Source of the DNA: Cafeteria roenbergensis
Taxonomy: Eukaryota > Sar > Bigyra > Bicosoecida > Cafeteriaceae
DNA: 64,000 bases
Direction: 5' to 3'
Assembly (NCBI GenBank): GCA_008330645.1
Contig: VLTN01000018.1
Coordinates: 248,001-312,000 of the forward strand
Position 1 is the first letter of the stretch. Each line of letters begins with the position of its first letter. Under the pieces are notes generated by a model that saw only the letters and a program-made list of their open reading frames with translations, was not told the origin of the DNA and did not search any database. Made by a program: the position numbers and the translations under genes. Of this stretch, positions 17,201 to 26,341 are shown piece after piece.

Positions 17201-20151
17201 GCCGAGTGACCGGCGGCGCGCACCAGGCGCCGGAAGGCTCGCCGCTTCAGCAGCGCCCTCCGCATCAGCACGGCGGCGAGCAGGTACTTCCAGCGCTCGA
17301 GGGAGGCAGTTGCCAGGGAATAGGCGGCCGCCCGACGCACCAGATCGGCCTTGCGGCGAAGGTCCGCCCCGCGCCTGGCCCGGGCTGCCCACGCCTTGAA
17401 AGCGACAGCGTGCGTTGCTGTGGCCGGGAACGCCGCCGGCTCACGGCTGGCGAGCCGGGACATGACAGCGCGCCACGCGGGCGGGCACGCTCGGCCTCTG
17501 CGCGGCGGGGCTGTTGCGTGTGGAGCTGAGGCGGCTTCCCACTCGCCGAACGCGCCCGCGGCACCGAGCTGGGCATCAACCTGCGTCGCGAACAGGGTTC
17601 TCGGCCGGAAGGCGTCCGCAGCGGCGGCAGCAGCAGCAGGAGCAGCGGCAGCAGCGGCAGGAGCGACGTCGACGACGCCAGGCGAAGGAGGCGGCGCGTC
17701 CCCAGCCGCGACCTCCACGCCGCCCAGCGCGCCTCCAGCGGAGGACGACGTCAGCCACCCTGCAGGGTCGGACCACGCGGCCGGGCTGCTGCTGCCGGCG
17801 CTGACGGCGTCACCGTTCGAGGCCCTGGCGCCGCTGGGAGAGCTGGGGTCGGCCGAATCCGGCTCGACAGCGCTGCTGCGTGCCGCCCCACGCCGGCCAT
17901 GTCGGGGGGACGGGGCGAGCAAGCGCAGCCTGCGGATGGCTAGCGCCGCGCTGCGGTCCGTTGCGGCCCCAACATCCAGGCGCCTGCCGCCGTCGCCCGC
18001 GCGACCGGCCCTGTCATGCTGCGGGCCCGCGGCAGCAGCAGATCGGGCCGGACGGGGCTGGTCCGGCGCCGCGTCGGCCAGAGCCTGCCCAGCCTCGGAA
18101 GCAGGGACCCAGTGGATGGAGGACGCTGCCTCCCGGTTCGGCTGCGCCTGGGCATCGGCAGTCCGCCGCTCGTCGTGGGACCCTTCGGCAGGTGGTTCTG
18201 CGCCTTGCGCCGCTGGCCCCGCCACCGGCTCGCGCACGGCGCCTGCGGCCGCGCTGCGAAGCGCTTCCGCCGCGTCTGGGGCCTGGGGCGTCGTCTGCGG
18301 CTCCCTGCGAGACCGCTGCTCGTCGTTTCCGTGGGGAATCTCGGGCGCAAGGGCCAGGCCCGGGGCAGCAGGGGCGCTCTCACGCGGGGCTGTTTGGCTC
18401 TGCGGCGGCGGGGCTTGCCCTTCTTGCGGCCTGGCAGCAGATGCAGGGGCGGGGAACCCCGGCAGGCCCGTGCCAGGCTGCGCTGCTGCTGGCGCGGTGG
18501 CCAGGGTCGGGCTACCCGGCGCGGCTTGTCGGGGGCTGGACGACCCCGATCCCGACGAGGGGGCGGATGCCCGGCCAGCGTGCTTCCAGCCGTGCCGCCT
18601 GAGCGCCCGCTCCGCCGCGTCGCTGAGCGGAACGGAGGCGGACGGCGGCTTGGTCCTCTGCCGCCGCGCTGCTGCTGCGCGGCGCACTGCAGCACCGCGC
18701 TCCGGGCGCGGGACCCCCCGCCCGGCGGCTCTGGCGGCCGCGTTGGGCGACGGCAGCGCATATGCGGGCGAGGCCTGGCCCGCCGCCGGCTCCCGCTCCC
18801 GCTGCGCTTCGGGTGGGTCGATCACCGCGTGAAGCGCGGTCCTGCCCTGCGCCGCCCACTGGGAGCGAACGCTCCGCCCCGCTCCGCTTGCGGCGGGGCT
18901 GCTGGGGCCGGCACGGGCGCCAGCTCGGAGCGGCCGGGCCTCCGCAGCCGGGCCAGGCCGGGCGCCAGGCGAGATGCCATCCCCCGCCGAGGGCGAGACG
19001 GGTGCGTCTGCCGGGAGTCCACGGGTCGGCGGCTCAAAGTGATTTTCCGGGGCAGTTGTTCTCGGCGCGCCCCAGCCCGCTGCTGCAAAGCCGGCAATGT
19101 CCTCGTCGAGGGCCTGCGAGGCTGACAAGGAGCTTCCCTCGCGCGTCGCTTCTCCCGCTCCGGCCGACCCGGTGGGCGTGCGGCTCCGGGCGGCCTGAGG
19201 CGCGGCAGGCTGGCGCAGCGCCTCGTACACGCGCTCGGCTTCGGCCTCCGCCGCCAGCAGCCACGCGGGGTCCACATCTGACGGGGGCTGGAGGTCTGCA
19301 CTTGGCGCCGCTTCATCCGCTTCCCACGCCCTGTGCCGGTGAGGCACCGCCGAACCACTGACAGCAGTGGCCTTTCGCTCGGTCCCCTTGCGGGGCCCTG
19401 CACCCCTCCTGCTTGCCGTGCGCAACGAGGAACTGCCTGCGGGGGGCTGCAGGGGTGGAGGCGACATGGCTGGGGGCGGCGGCGAGGCGTGCGGCGGTGG
19501 CCGCGCCTCGAGCACCTGGTCGGCTGCCCAGCGAACCCGCGGAGGCGACTGCCGAGCACGGGCCAGCTCGGTGCTCGTGATGGGAGGGGCTCTTGCTCCC
19601 GGGCGGCCTTGTCGTCCGGAGGAGCGGCGCCGGGTGGCTTCGTCCTCGTGCGCGAGATGATCGCCCCGCCGGCGAGGAGGAGGACCTGTTGCGGCCTCGG
19701 ACCGAATGGGGTGCCCGTAGCTCGGATTGGAAGCTTGCTGGGGTCCGTCCTTGCTTCCGCTCGACGCGGTGCCTGCATCGTGCCTCCCAGGGCTTGAGGC
19801 GGGGCTGCCGCTCTCGCGCTGCGCTCCCTGGCCGGGCGAGGGCTCCGCGCCAAGCGGCCCGCTTCCGGCACCGCGGCCGCGGTTGCCGCGCGCCTTTGCT
19901 GACGCGGCCCGGATTCGGGTCGCGTACTGGCTGGCAGCGCCCTGGGCCGCCGCGTCGGAGGCCGCCTTGCGGGCAAGCGCGGGCACAACGGGCGGCACGC
20001 CAGCTGCAGGCGGCCCCGCAGCCCGTCGAAACAGCCCAGGGCCTATCGCCTCGTAGTAGCGCGGCGTCTTTGTTCCCCCGCCCGGCCCTTTGACGCGCCG
20101 CCGCGCGTCTCGGGTGGACATTGCAATGCCTGCGAGGCGAACGGGAATCAT
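14233..20151 (-). CDS. Sfi1-repeat (centrin-binding) giant protein
   Basis: One uninterrupted frame of 1,972 residues from the ATG at 20151, or 1,962 from the second ATG at 20121. The second is more likely because CTCGCAG, a good splice acceptor, lies between them. The N-terminal 850 residues are Ala/Pro/Ser/Arg low complexity. Residues about 920-1490 hold many roughly 23-33-residue helical units with a spaced Trp, for example ALSRFATEV, VRCWRGRVAQRR and AFGAWARWASQ. This W-centred pattern is that of Sfi1 repeats, which form a long helix bound by centrins in spindle-pole and basal-body fibres. The last 450 residues are basic, Ser-rich and disordered. The repeat family is read from pattern, not a profile search. 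Other Trp-rich helical repeats are possible. Confidence 0.7.
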   Translation of the reverse strand: MIPVRLAGIAMSTRDARRRVKGPGGGTKTPRYYEAIGPGLFRRAAGPPAAGVPPVVPALARKAASDAAAQGAASQYATRIRAASAKARGNRGRGAGSGPLGAEPSPGQGAQRESGSPASSPGRHDAGTASSGSKDGPQQASNPSYGHPIRSEAATGPPPRRRGDHLAHEDEATRRRSSGRQGRPGARAPPITSTELARARQSPPRVRWAADQVLEARPPPHASPPPPAMSPPPLQPPAGSSSLRTASRRGAGPRKGTERKATAVSGSAVPHRHRAWEADEAAPSADLQPPSDVDPAWLLAAEAEAERVYEALRQPAAPQAARSRTPTGSAGAGEATREGSSLSASQALDEDIAGFAAAGWGAPRTTAPENHFEPPTRGLPADAPVSPSAGDGISPGARPGPAAEARPLRAGARAGPSSPAASGAGRSVRSQWAAQGRTALHAVIDPPEAQREREPAAGQASPAYALPSPNAAARAAGRGVPRPERGAAVRRAAAARRQRTKPPSASVPLSDAAERALRRHGWKHAGRASAPSSGSGSSSPRQAAPGSPTLATAPAAAQPGTGLPGFPAPASAARPQEGQAPPPQSQTAPRESAPAAPGLALAPEIPHGNDEQRSRREPQTTPQAPDAAEALRSAAAGAVREPVAGPAAQGAEPPAEGSHDERRTADAQAQPNREAASSIHWVPASEAGQALADAAPDQPRPARSAAAAGPQHDRAGRAGDGGRRLDVGAATDRSAALAIRRLRLLAPSPRHGRRGAARSSAVEPDSADPSSPSGARASNGDAVSAGSSSPAAWSDPAGWLTSSSAGGALGGVEVAAGDAPPPSPGVVDVAPAAAAAAPAAAAAAADAFRPRTLFATQVDAQLGAAGAFGEWEAASAPHATAPPRRGRACPPAWRAVMSRLASREPAAFPATATHAVAFKAWAARARRGADLRRKADLVRRAAAYSLATASLERWKYLLAAVLMRRALLKRRAFRRLVRAAGHSATPAGAAALRLAKAFAGLQGMRRGLSAFAWHTARARRARAALELADAHWQRRVASSAVRCWRGRVAQRRMDRELCNVADGHWFFRLSSAAFGAWARWASQAAEVRQRAAVARRRRVLELWSRWREAASEQSRERRHLAVARDFARSAALAKAWAALAEHTDEQRLLRVARDWHARRSSQLAVGKWHARVTLTGRLRARKAAVEALRRSRLAARMLAQWRREADAARQVQRAKATLAASAAARCVRRWARAAALASASARCALESRRHRCRAALAHWAEVSRQGRRTRAAVAHGQWLLARRCLRAWGAETRAAQDRQRAAAAVGQARQRALLTDALASWHGAWRFRVGARQALEVMERARRRSLTGWAWLLLHGERRRVVAIKRAAKGVSDASDLWHAREALRGWRHWTYRLELFAVQVLRRRASDAFRTLRANSISAKVERRGLALADAYWRERTLGRALSRFATEVTRRRAARRAIQAVDAWAARRLLVRTLRAWHNEARAGTSSEAAGGVRRSAPASATARRSAADALRLAAGAAPLPRAAAPRQSAAADALAHPQDLWHDRPADGEEDHHAAASQRWGGSSGGAMAAHAAAAANGGDGLGSGSASAAAPADARGLTASPLSTTRRRSAALAAAAALRSPGDSPLEPAVTAAAAARRRAGGAGRFSSRIGRAGVLPGSTRASPAPPRAASGSPIGSTGEPSAPASQRSSPGRQSERGSLRRAGSFRSHTASWRNRTSSSSEQHNREPSPPKERSHVTRVVPFKLATAARAEGRQRPRSTGVADRAGSVESPDLPAPPARSASLASSGASGSPELRSSRSGSRKSGSARRSLLGPPASEERRLTQAELDASGTPLSERAQAQAESVLAKLALGRRADLAPQSGGDAAAPPGSSPDQGYGSSKFRTSQRPAVLFPPDDEACAEGAAGPRGSRLTQAHLTDSPEMASPVLAPPPAPPRLLSGQGAVLSPRNLVSKRAGRKSALSRIKALE

Positions 20152-20893
20152 GGCAAACTCAGTGGGAGTGGATAACCGCCGCAGCCGCCGTCATCGCAGC
20201 CGCCGCCCCCGAGACCCCCGGCTCGTGGGAGATTCACGAGCCGCGCTTTGCCGATGATGGAGTGCCTTGGTGTGGCGCGCAGCTGCTGCAAGCATTGGAC
20301 CCGTTGTCGGGGGAACGCGAGCGAGGTGGGCAAACAGCCAGCCGAGGGCGACCGCCTCCCATCCCCTGGGCGGGACCACAGAGGCAGGGCGTTTCGCGGC
20401 TCTGGGCGCTTTCGCTCCACATGCAGGGGCTAGCAGGCCCGCGCGGTTCTGCGCCCGGAGCCGCTGGGCTCTGGCCAATGGGGCAATGCGCGACTGGCCA
20501 GCCCTTGCCTGAGGGAGCCCGGCCAGCCAGCGACCGCGCAGGCTCGCGCAGCTTGACGGGGCTGACCCGGTCACCGCCGGCAAGCGCCTGCTCACCGTGC
20601 CTCCAGGAGAGGCGCTGCGCTCCAGTCCTTGAAAACGCAGCAAACAAAGCGTGCAGGACTGCGCGCCCCGTCAAACCGGTCGCAAACCCGGCGACGGTCT
20701 CGAGACCGTCTGAACTCTGCCGCGCGCTCTGCACTCTGCGCCCCGCGTCTCTGTCGACCCGGGCCGCTCTGTTGTCCAACTGAGCCCGTGCCTGCGCGGT
20801 GTGCGCAAAACGTTCTCCGCTTGCGGAGGGCGGCACTGGAAGCAAATGATTAATTGAGTTTAGATTGCTATTTTCGTTCCGACAGTATATGCT
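20152..20893. other. Intergenic region upstream of Sfi1-repeat gene
   Basis: About 740 bp between the Sfi1-repeat gene start and the first tRNA. Frames of up to 220 codons exist on both strands but lack family similarity or coding bias. From about 20835 the sequence becomes AT-richer towards the tRNA. A short 5' exon of the Sfi1-repeat gene could lie here. Confidence 0.35.
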
Positions 20894-20965
20894 GGGTCGC
20901 TGGTCTAATGGTATGATTCAACATTCGGGTTGTTGAAGTTCGGGGTTCGATTCCCCGGTGACCCC
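20894..20965 (+). tRNA. tRNA-Pro (CGG), copy 1
   Basis: A 72-nt cloverleaf with no intron. The acceptor GGGTCGC pairs with GTGACCC with one G-T pair. The anticodon stem CAACA/TGTTG encloses loop TTCGGGT, giving anticodon CGG. The T arm CGGGG-TTCGATT-CCCCG is perfect. The internal A box (TGGTCTAATGG) and B box (GGTTCGATTCC) are present. The sequence is identical to the other two copies in the window. Confidence 0.95.
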
Positions 20966-21445
20966 ACTTCGTTTTTGCTCGGGCTGAATCTCGCGAGGTT
21001 TTGCGATGGCGTTTCGACGCCAACCAAGTTGAATAGCAGCCCCAGAATTCGACCACCAATATGTGTGGGGCGCTTCGCTTTTTCAACCCACCGGCCCCGC
21101 AGGCAGAGAGAACGTTGCCAGCCGGATGGAGGGCTCTACCAAGCAGAGCTCACTCGCAACACTCGGGGACCGACATCTGCCATGGCTCCAGAGGAAGAGT
21201 GGAGACGGCGACGAACAAAGACATCCGCACACCAACACAACGGACAACGGAAACATCGAACTCTGGAGGTGCTGACCAACCTGGTTGGCGTTGCAACGCC
21301 GTCGCCCTGCCACCAGCGCCGCCGGGTCGGGCGCTGGAGTGCGGGCGAGCTTGACGTCGCGGCGCAGCGGGAGCCTGATGAGCCACACAAACATGCACAC
21401 AGACACGTGATTCGCACAGTACGTGGCAGCCGTGCCGTGGGACGG
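20966..21445. other. Spacer between tRNA-Pro and ankyrin gene 3' end
   Basis: Moderately lower GC than its neighbours. No gene is recognised. Apparent frames starting MLKFGVRFPGDPT are translations of the tRNA itself. Confidence 0.4.
20972..20976 (+). terminator. Pol III T-run after tRNA-Pro copy 1
   Basis: TTTTT begins seven bases past the discriminator base, as expected for RNA polymerase III termination. Confidence 0.7.
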
Positions 21446-24365
21446 TCAGAGCAGCTGGGCCAGGTCCTCGAGCTGCTTCACGCGGTGTTCGAGCGCTGCC
21501 ATGGCGGCCACCGTGGCGGTGCGGTACGCTTGCGCGGCGTCGGCTTGAGCGTCCATCTCGGCCTGCTTGGCGGCCAGCGCCTCGGCACAGCGAGCCTGCG
21601 CCCCCTCCATCTCGGCCTGCTTGGCGGCCAGCGCCCCCTCCATCTCGGCCTGCTTGGCGGCCAGCGCCTCGGCACAGCGAGCCTGCGCCTCCTCCATCTC
21701 GGCCTGCTTGGCGGCCAGCGCCTCCTCCAGCTCGGCCTGCTTGGCGGCCAGCGCCTCGGCACAGCGCGCCCGTTCTCGCTCTCGAGCGCGCCTCGCGTTC
21801 TTGGGGATCTGCAGCACAAGCGCCTTCAAGTGCTCAGCCTTCACCCAATCCATTGCCGCTTTGCCCGCCTGCGACCAGCAGAGGCCAAGGGCACGATCGC
21901 TGGATTGCAACCTGGAACCGTCTGACAATGAATGCGAACGCAATCGCTCGGTGGCCAGAGCACTCGCCCTCACATTGTCCTTGGCCTCCAGGTCGGCGCC
22001 GCGGTCCAGCAGCAGCGCCACGGCCTCCACACAGCCGGTCTGGGCAGCCTTGATGAGGGCTGTGTAGCCATCCTGCAGCGCCCAAACACGCATGCCACCC
22101 ACGCCAGCACGCCCCATCGTCGGCCACGGCATCACAAGCAACCGAAGCCCTCTCACGCCCCACACCCGCCCCCGACACGCCGCTCCCCGGTGCGCGCTCC
22201 CGGCCCCGCCGCCCGAGCAGCGGGCCGACCACGCTCAGCGCTGCAGCTGGCCGCATCGCGACCTCGGACGACGACAGCGGGGCGACATGCCGGTGGCGCG
22301 GCCGATGAGCTGACCCTGCCCTTGGCCTCCAGGTCAGCGCCGCGGTCCAGCAGCAGCGCCATGGCCTCTACATGGCCGTTCTGTGCAGCCCAGATGAGGG
22401 CTGAGTAGCCACCCTGCAGCGCCCAATCACGCATGCCACCCACACCAGCACACCCCATCGTCGGCCACGGCCTCACAAGCAACCCAAGCCCTCTCACGCC
22501 CCACACCCGCACCCGGCACGCCCCTCCCCGGTGCGCGCTCCCGGCCCCGCCGCCCGAGCAGCGGGCCGACCACGCTCAGCGCTGCAGCTCCCCGCATCGC
22601 GATCTCGGACGACGACAGCGGGGCGACATGCCGGTGGCGCGGCCGATGGGCTGACGTTGTTCTTGGCCTCCAGGTCGGCGCCGCGGTCCAGCAGCAGCGC
22701 CATGGCCTCTACATGGCCGTTCTGTGCAGCCCAGATGAGGGCTGTCCAGCCACCCTGCAGCGTCCAAACACGCATGCCACCCACACCAGCACACCCCAGC
22801 GTCGACCACGGCCTCACAAGCAACCCAAGCCCCCTCACGCCCCACACCCGCACCCGGCACGCCCCTCCCCGGTGCGCGCTCCCGGCCCCGCCGCCCGAGC
22901 AGCGGGCCGACCACGCTCAGCGCTGCAGCTCCCCGCATCGCGATCTCGGACGACGACAGCGGGGCGACATGCCGGTGGCGCGGCCGATGGGCTGACGTTG
23001 TTCTTGGCCTCCAGGTCGGCGCCGCGGTCCAGCAGCAGCGCCATGGCCTCTACATGGCCGTACTGGGCAGCCCAGAGGAGGGCTGTGTAGCCACCCTGCA
23101 GCGCCCAATCACGCATGCCACCCACACCAGCACACCCCATCGTCGGCCACGGCCTCACAAGCAACCCAAGCCCCCTCACGCCCCACACCCGCACCCGGCA
23201 CGCCCCTCCCCGGTGCGCGCTCCCGGCCCCGCCGCCCGAGCAGCGGGCCGACCACGCTCAGCGCTGCAGCTCCCCGCATCGCGATCTCGGACGACGACAG
23301 CGGGGCGACATGCCGGTGGCGCGGCCGATGGGCTGACGTTGTTCTTGGCCTCCAGGTCGGCGCCGCGGTCCAGCAGCAGCGCCATGGCCTCTACATGGCC
23401 GTACTGGGCAGCCCAGAGGAGGGCTGTGGAGCCACCCTGCAGCGCCCAATCACGCATGCCACCCACGCCAGCACACCCCATCGTCGGCCACGGCCTCACA
23501 AGCAACCCAAGCCCCCTCACGCCCCACACCCGCACCCGGCACGCCCCTCCCCGGTGCGCGCTCCCGGCCCCGCCGCCCAAGCAGCGGGCCGACCACGCTC
23601 AGCGCTGCAGCTCCCCGCATCGCGACCTCGGACGACGACAGCGGGGCGACATGCCGGTGGCGCGGCCGATGAGCTGACCCTGCCCTTGGCCTCCAGGTCG
23701 GCGCCGCGGTCCAGCAGCAGCGCCATGGCCTCTACATGGCCGTTCTGTGCAGCCCAGATGAGGGCTGTGGAGCCACCCTGCAGCGCCCAAACACGCATGC
23801 CACCCACGCCAGCACACCCCATCGTCGACCAGGGCAGCACAAGCAACCGAAGCCCTCTCACGCCCCACACCCGCACCCGACACGCCGCTCCCCGGTGCGC
23901 GCTCCCGGCCCCGCCGCCCAAGCAGCGGGCCGGCCACGCTCAGCGCTGCAGCTCCCCGCATCGCGACCTCGGACGACGCCAGCGGGGCGACATGCCGGTG
24001 GCGCGGTCAATGGGCTGACGTTGCTCTTGGCCTCCGGGTCGGCGCCGCGGTCCAGCAGCACTCGCATCGACCCAACGTGCCTGTGGTGTGTTGCCCTCAT
24101 GAGAGGCGTGCGCCCAAACTGCGCGGCGGAACCATGCAGCCACCGAGAGATACTTCAATCAGCCGTCCATGAGCTCCTCGTCTGGCCCTTCAAGACCCCC
24201 TGCGACCCCAGCTCCAGCCCTGCAAGCGCCCATGCTCACCCGATCTGCCCAGTTCACCGGCGCGCCCGCCTCCAGCAGCCTCGTCACCTCGCCCGTTTTC
24301 CCGGCAGCCGCGGCCTTCCACAGCGCCTTCCCCGCATCGGCATCGCTCATCGCGGCGGCGGCCAT
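21446..24365 (-). CDS. Ankyrin-repeat/coiled-coil protein, one repeat per exon
   Basis: Nine exons, all phase 0: 24365-24240, 24118-24020, 23777-23679, 23436-23338, 23095-22997, 22754-22656, 22413-22315, 22072-21974, 21868-21446; 413 residues. Exon 1 encodes a capping ankyrin half (KALWKAAAAGKTGEVTRLLE). Exons 2-8 each encode exactly 33 residues of one ankyrin repeat, such as GGYTALLWAAQYGHVEAMAL then LLDRGADLEAKNN. Exons 2 and 8 are diverged end repeats. The last exon is a Glu/Ala/Gln/Lys coiled coil built from ALAAKQAEMEG units. The six introns between exons 2 and 8 are all 242 bp and nearly identical, with donor GTCAGC. Intron 1 is 121 bp and the last is 105 bp. Ankyrin arrays bind proteins; the partner is unknown. 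No transmembrane segment or signal peptide is seen. Confidence 0.8.
21555..21770 (-). repeat. Alternating 33/54-bp coiled-coil repeats
   Basis: The string GGCCTGCTTGGCGGCCAGCG recurs with spacings of 54, 33, 54 and 33 bp, an 87-bp higher-order unit. It encodes 11-residue and 18-residue steps in the coiled-coil tail of the ankyrin protein. Confidence 0.8.
22073..24118 (-). repeat. 341-bp tandem exon+intron array
   Basis: Six exact 341-bp units, each a 99-bp ankyrin exon plus a 242-bp intron. Exon 5' ends are at 24118, 23777, 23436, 23095, 22754 and 22413; the next exon, at 22072, continues the spacing. Intron copies differ at only scattered positions. Plus-strand frames inside it, beginning MPPTPAHPIVGHG, are shadows of the introns. 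Confidence 0.9.
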
Positions 24366-25939
24366 GGCCTCGACTGCGCAGGCTGTCGGGAGTGCGCCGC
24401 CGCGGGAGCGCCGAGCATCGGAGCAAGCCCTGGGCTCTGCCGCCGCGGAATGTCGCGCAAGATCGCAGAGTGATGCTCGTTCTGGCGGGAAGCACGCCTG
24501 TATCCCCCACCGGAGCACCGCCGCTGGGCCATGCAGCACACACCCATGCTGCAGTTGATGTCGCGGGCGAGCGGGCGGGGAGCCGTCCGCGGCTGCCGGC
24601 AGCAGTGCTGCTTGCGGAGCGATTGCAGCCGTTTGCGCCCGCCTCACCCCGACCGCAGTCGTCCCACCGCCCTCCACGCCATCCAAGCATAGGCACATGA
24701 TGTGCTCGGTGGCACCCAGTCTGGTCTGGGCGCGGGTGCAGCAGCCGGGCAGCATCCCTGCACCCATTCGAACGGCCGAGCGGCCGAGCCAAACAATCAA
24801 CACACCGGCCACCGCCCAGCACCGATCACAGCGTTTCTGTATGCGAGAGGCGCCCCTTGGCGAGCAGAGAGAGCGATGGGGCGCGGGAGGCCTCCTCCCG
24901 GCCGCTCCAAGAGCCCTCGGCCAGCGCCCTCGCGGCGAGGCGTCCCTTCCAAGCCGCGGCTGTCCAAGCCACCCGTCTCGACCACGGCCTGCCACGCCGG
25001 ACCGCCGACCTCCACGGCGGACATCGATGTCAACCACGAGCAGCACGCACACACACACACACAGCACTCAGACGCCGCACGCGTGCGGGAGCCACAGTCA
25101 CTCCGCCGGCATGGCGAGTCGGCGCCTGTCCGAGTCGGCCGGCGGCTCCCGGCCAGGAGCGGGATCGCGCCGCTCCATGGCGGCGGTCGACATGCGATGC
25201 CGCCGCAGGCCACCTCGGCCGGCGTCGCAGCGCCCCGTCTCAGCGGCCGCGACTGCGCTCGGCGCTGCCTCTCGCGGCAGGGCTGCGGCAGTCCGCCGCT
25301 CCTCGATCGGACAGAGCGGCCCTCTCGAGGGAGCGCACCCGTGCCATCCGGGACGTCGCTAGCTGCCCCGCTCTGTGGCTGTGCCAGTCGCACCTCGACC
25401 TGGGTCCGGGCTGGTGCGGCGAGGCGTGGCTGCCCCCAGCAGAGGGGCTGATTGCAGCTCCGCGTCAGACCATGGCTGACCTGGCTGCAGGCGGGTGCGG
25501 CAAAGCCAGTCAGACGTCCATCGGCGCAGGCCTCCCCAGATCTGGGGCCCGCCTCAGCCGACGTCAGCAGGCCGGCGGCTGGGGCCGGATCGACGTCGCC
25601 AGCGGCGTCTGCACCTGTGGCAGCGACGGGTGCTGCCGACCCGCACGGAGCCGCTGGAACCGCTGAGCCTGACCCGGAGTCGCTGGAGCGGTGTCTGACT
25701 AGCGGGAGCGGCAGCGGCGGGTCCTGCTCCGGTGCCTGCCCTACGCGTAGAGCGTTGCCTTCCTGGTGGATGGGTTTACTGAAAAGATCCCACCTGCAAC
25801 CTTTTGGGTTTCCAACGCCAGGTACTGACCCAGAGAGGGAGAAGACAGCGACGAGCACAGTCTCCCGCACAACACAAACTGCGTCTTGCTCCAGAACATC
25901 ATTGTTTCGATAAGTAGTTTCAGTCGTCGAAGGCATGCT
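24366..25939. other. 1.6-kb stretch without recognised gene
   Basis: This lies between the ankyrin gene start and tRNA-Pro copy 2. Overlapping frames of 250-380 codons occur on both strands (for example minus 25936-24797), but none has a known domain, sensible start or consistent third-base bias. A CA run lies at 25048-25063. GC falls after about 25750. It should include the ankyrin gene promoter. An unrecognised or decayed gene cannot be excluded. Confidence 0.4.
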
Positions 25940-26011
25940 GGGTCGCTGGTCTAATGGTATGATTCAACATTCGGGTTGTTGAAGTTCGGGGTTCGATTCC
26001 CCGGTGACCCC
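25940..26011 (+). tRNA. tRNA-Pro (CGG), copy 2
   Basis: The 72-nt sequence is identical to copy 1. The flanking ATGCT upstream and ACTT downstream are shared too, making an approximately 81-bp direct repeat 5,046 bp from copy 1. Confidence 0.95.
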
Positions 26012-26017
26012 ACTTTC

Positions 26018-26022
26018 TTTTT
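26018..26022 (+). terminator. Pol III T-run after tRNA-Pro copy 2
   Basis: TTTTT, followed by another T-rich stretch, within seven bases of the tRNA 3' end. Confidence 0.7.
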
Positions 26023-26258
26023 CTTCTGGTGCGGGGCCACGCCCGAACCCAAGTGCCCAGCAGCACATGTGCCCAGCAGCACAGCTCCCCACCGCACGGA
26101 TGAGAAAGAGATGCTCCGCCTTCGCATGCTTCCGAGACGTGCGACACATCAAGCTCCGAGTGCCGAGCGCACACCCCAGAGCCCCGATGCGTTTGGCGCA
26201 GACACAAGCGCAGTGCGGCAACAACGTAACAACTACATGCCAAACACAAAATTTCAGC

Positions 26259-26262
26259 AAAA
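26259..26262 (-). terminator. Pol III T-run after tRNA-Pro copy 3
   Basis: On the minus strand CACTTTGCTTTTGC follows the tRNA; TTTT is a minimal RNA polymerase III terminator. Confidence 0.5.
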
Positions 26263-26269
26263 GCAAAGT

Positions 26270-26341
26270 GGGGTCACCGGGGAATCGAACCCCGAACTTC
26301 AACAACCCGAATGTTGAATCATACCATTAGACCAGCGACCC
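26270..26341 (-). tRNA. tRNA-Pro (CGG), copy 3, inverted
   Basis: The exact reverse complement of copies 1 and 2, convergent with copy 2 across 258 bp. It has the same CGG anticodon in loop TTCGGGT and intact A and B boxes. Confidence 0.95.

Noticed and set aside
22073-24118. Array considered as CRISPR or satellite DNA
   Set aside because: Units are 341 bp without spacer variation of CRISPR type. Each contains a splice-bounded ankyrin exon.
22092-24473. Plus-strand repeated frames (MPPTPAHPIVGHG...)
   Set aside because: They run through the introns and the antisense of ankyrin exons. The minus-strand model gives seven perfect ankyrin repeats.
24797-25936. 379-codon minus-strand frame in the tRNA island
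   Set aside because: No domain, mixed codon bias, and overlapping plus-strand frames of similar length.
25964-26330. Small frames beginning MLKFGVRFPGDPT or containing GNRTPNFNNPN
   Set aside because: These are translations of tRNA-Pro genes, a common artefact.
20894-26341. Integrated virophage, virus or transposon
   Set aside because: The tRNA bracket is suggestive, but no integrase, polymerase, capsid, transposase or terminal repeats other than the tRNAs are visible.
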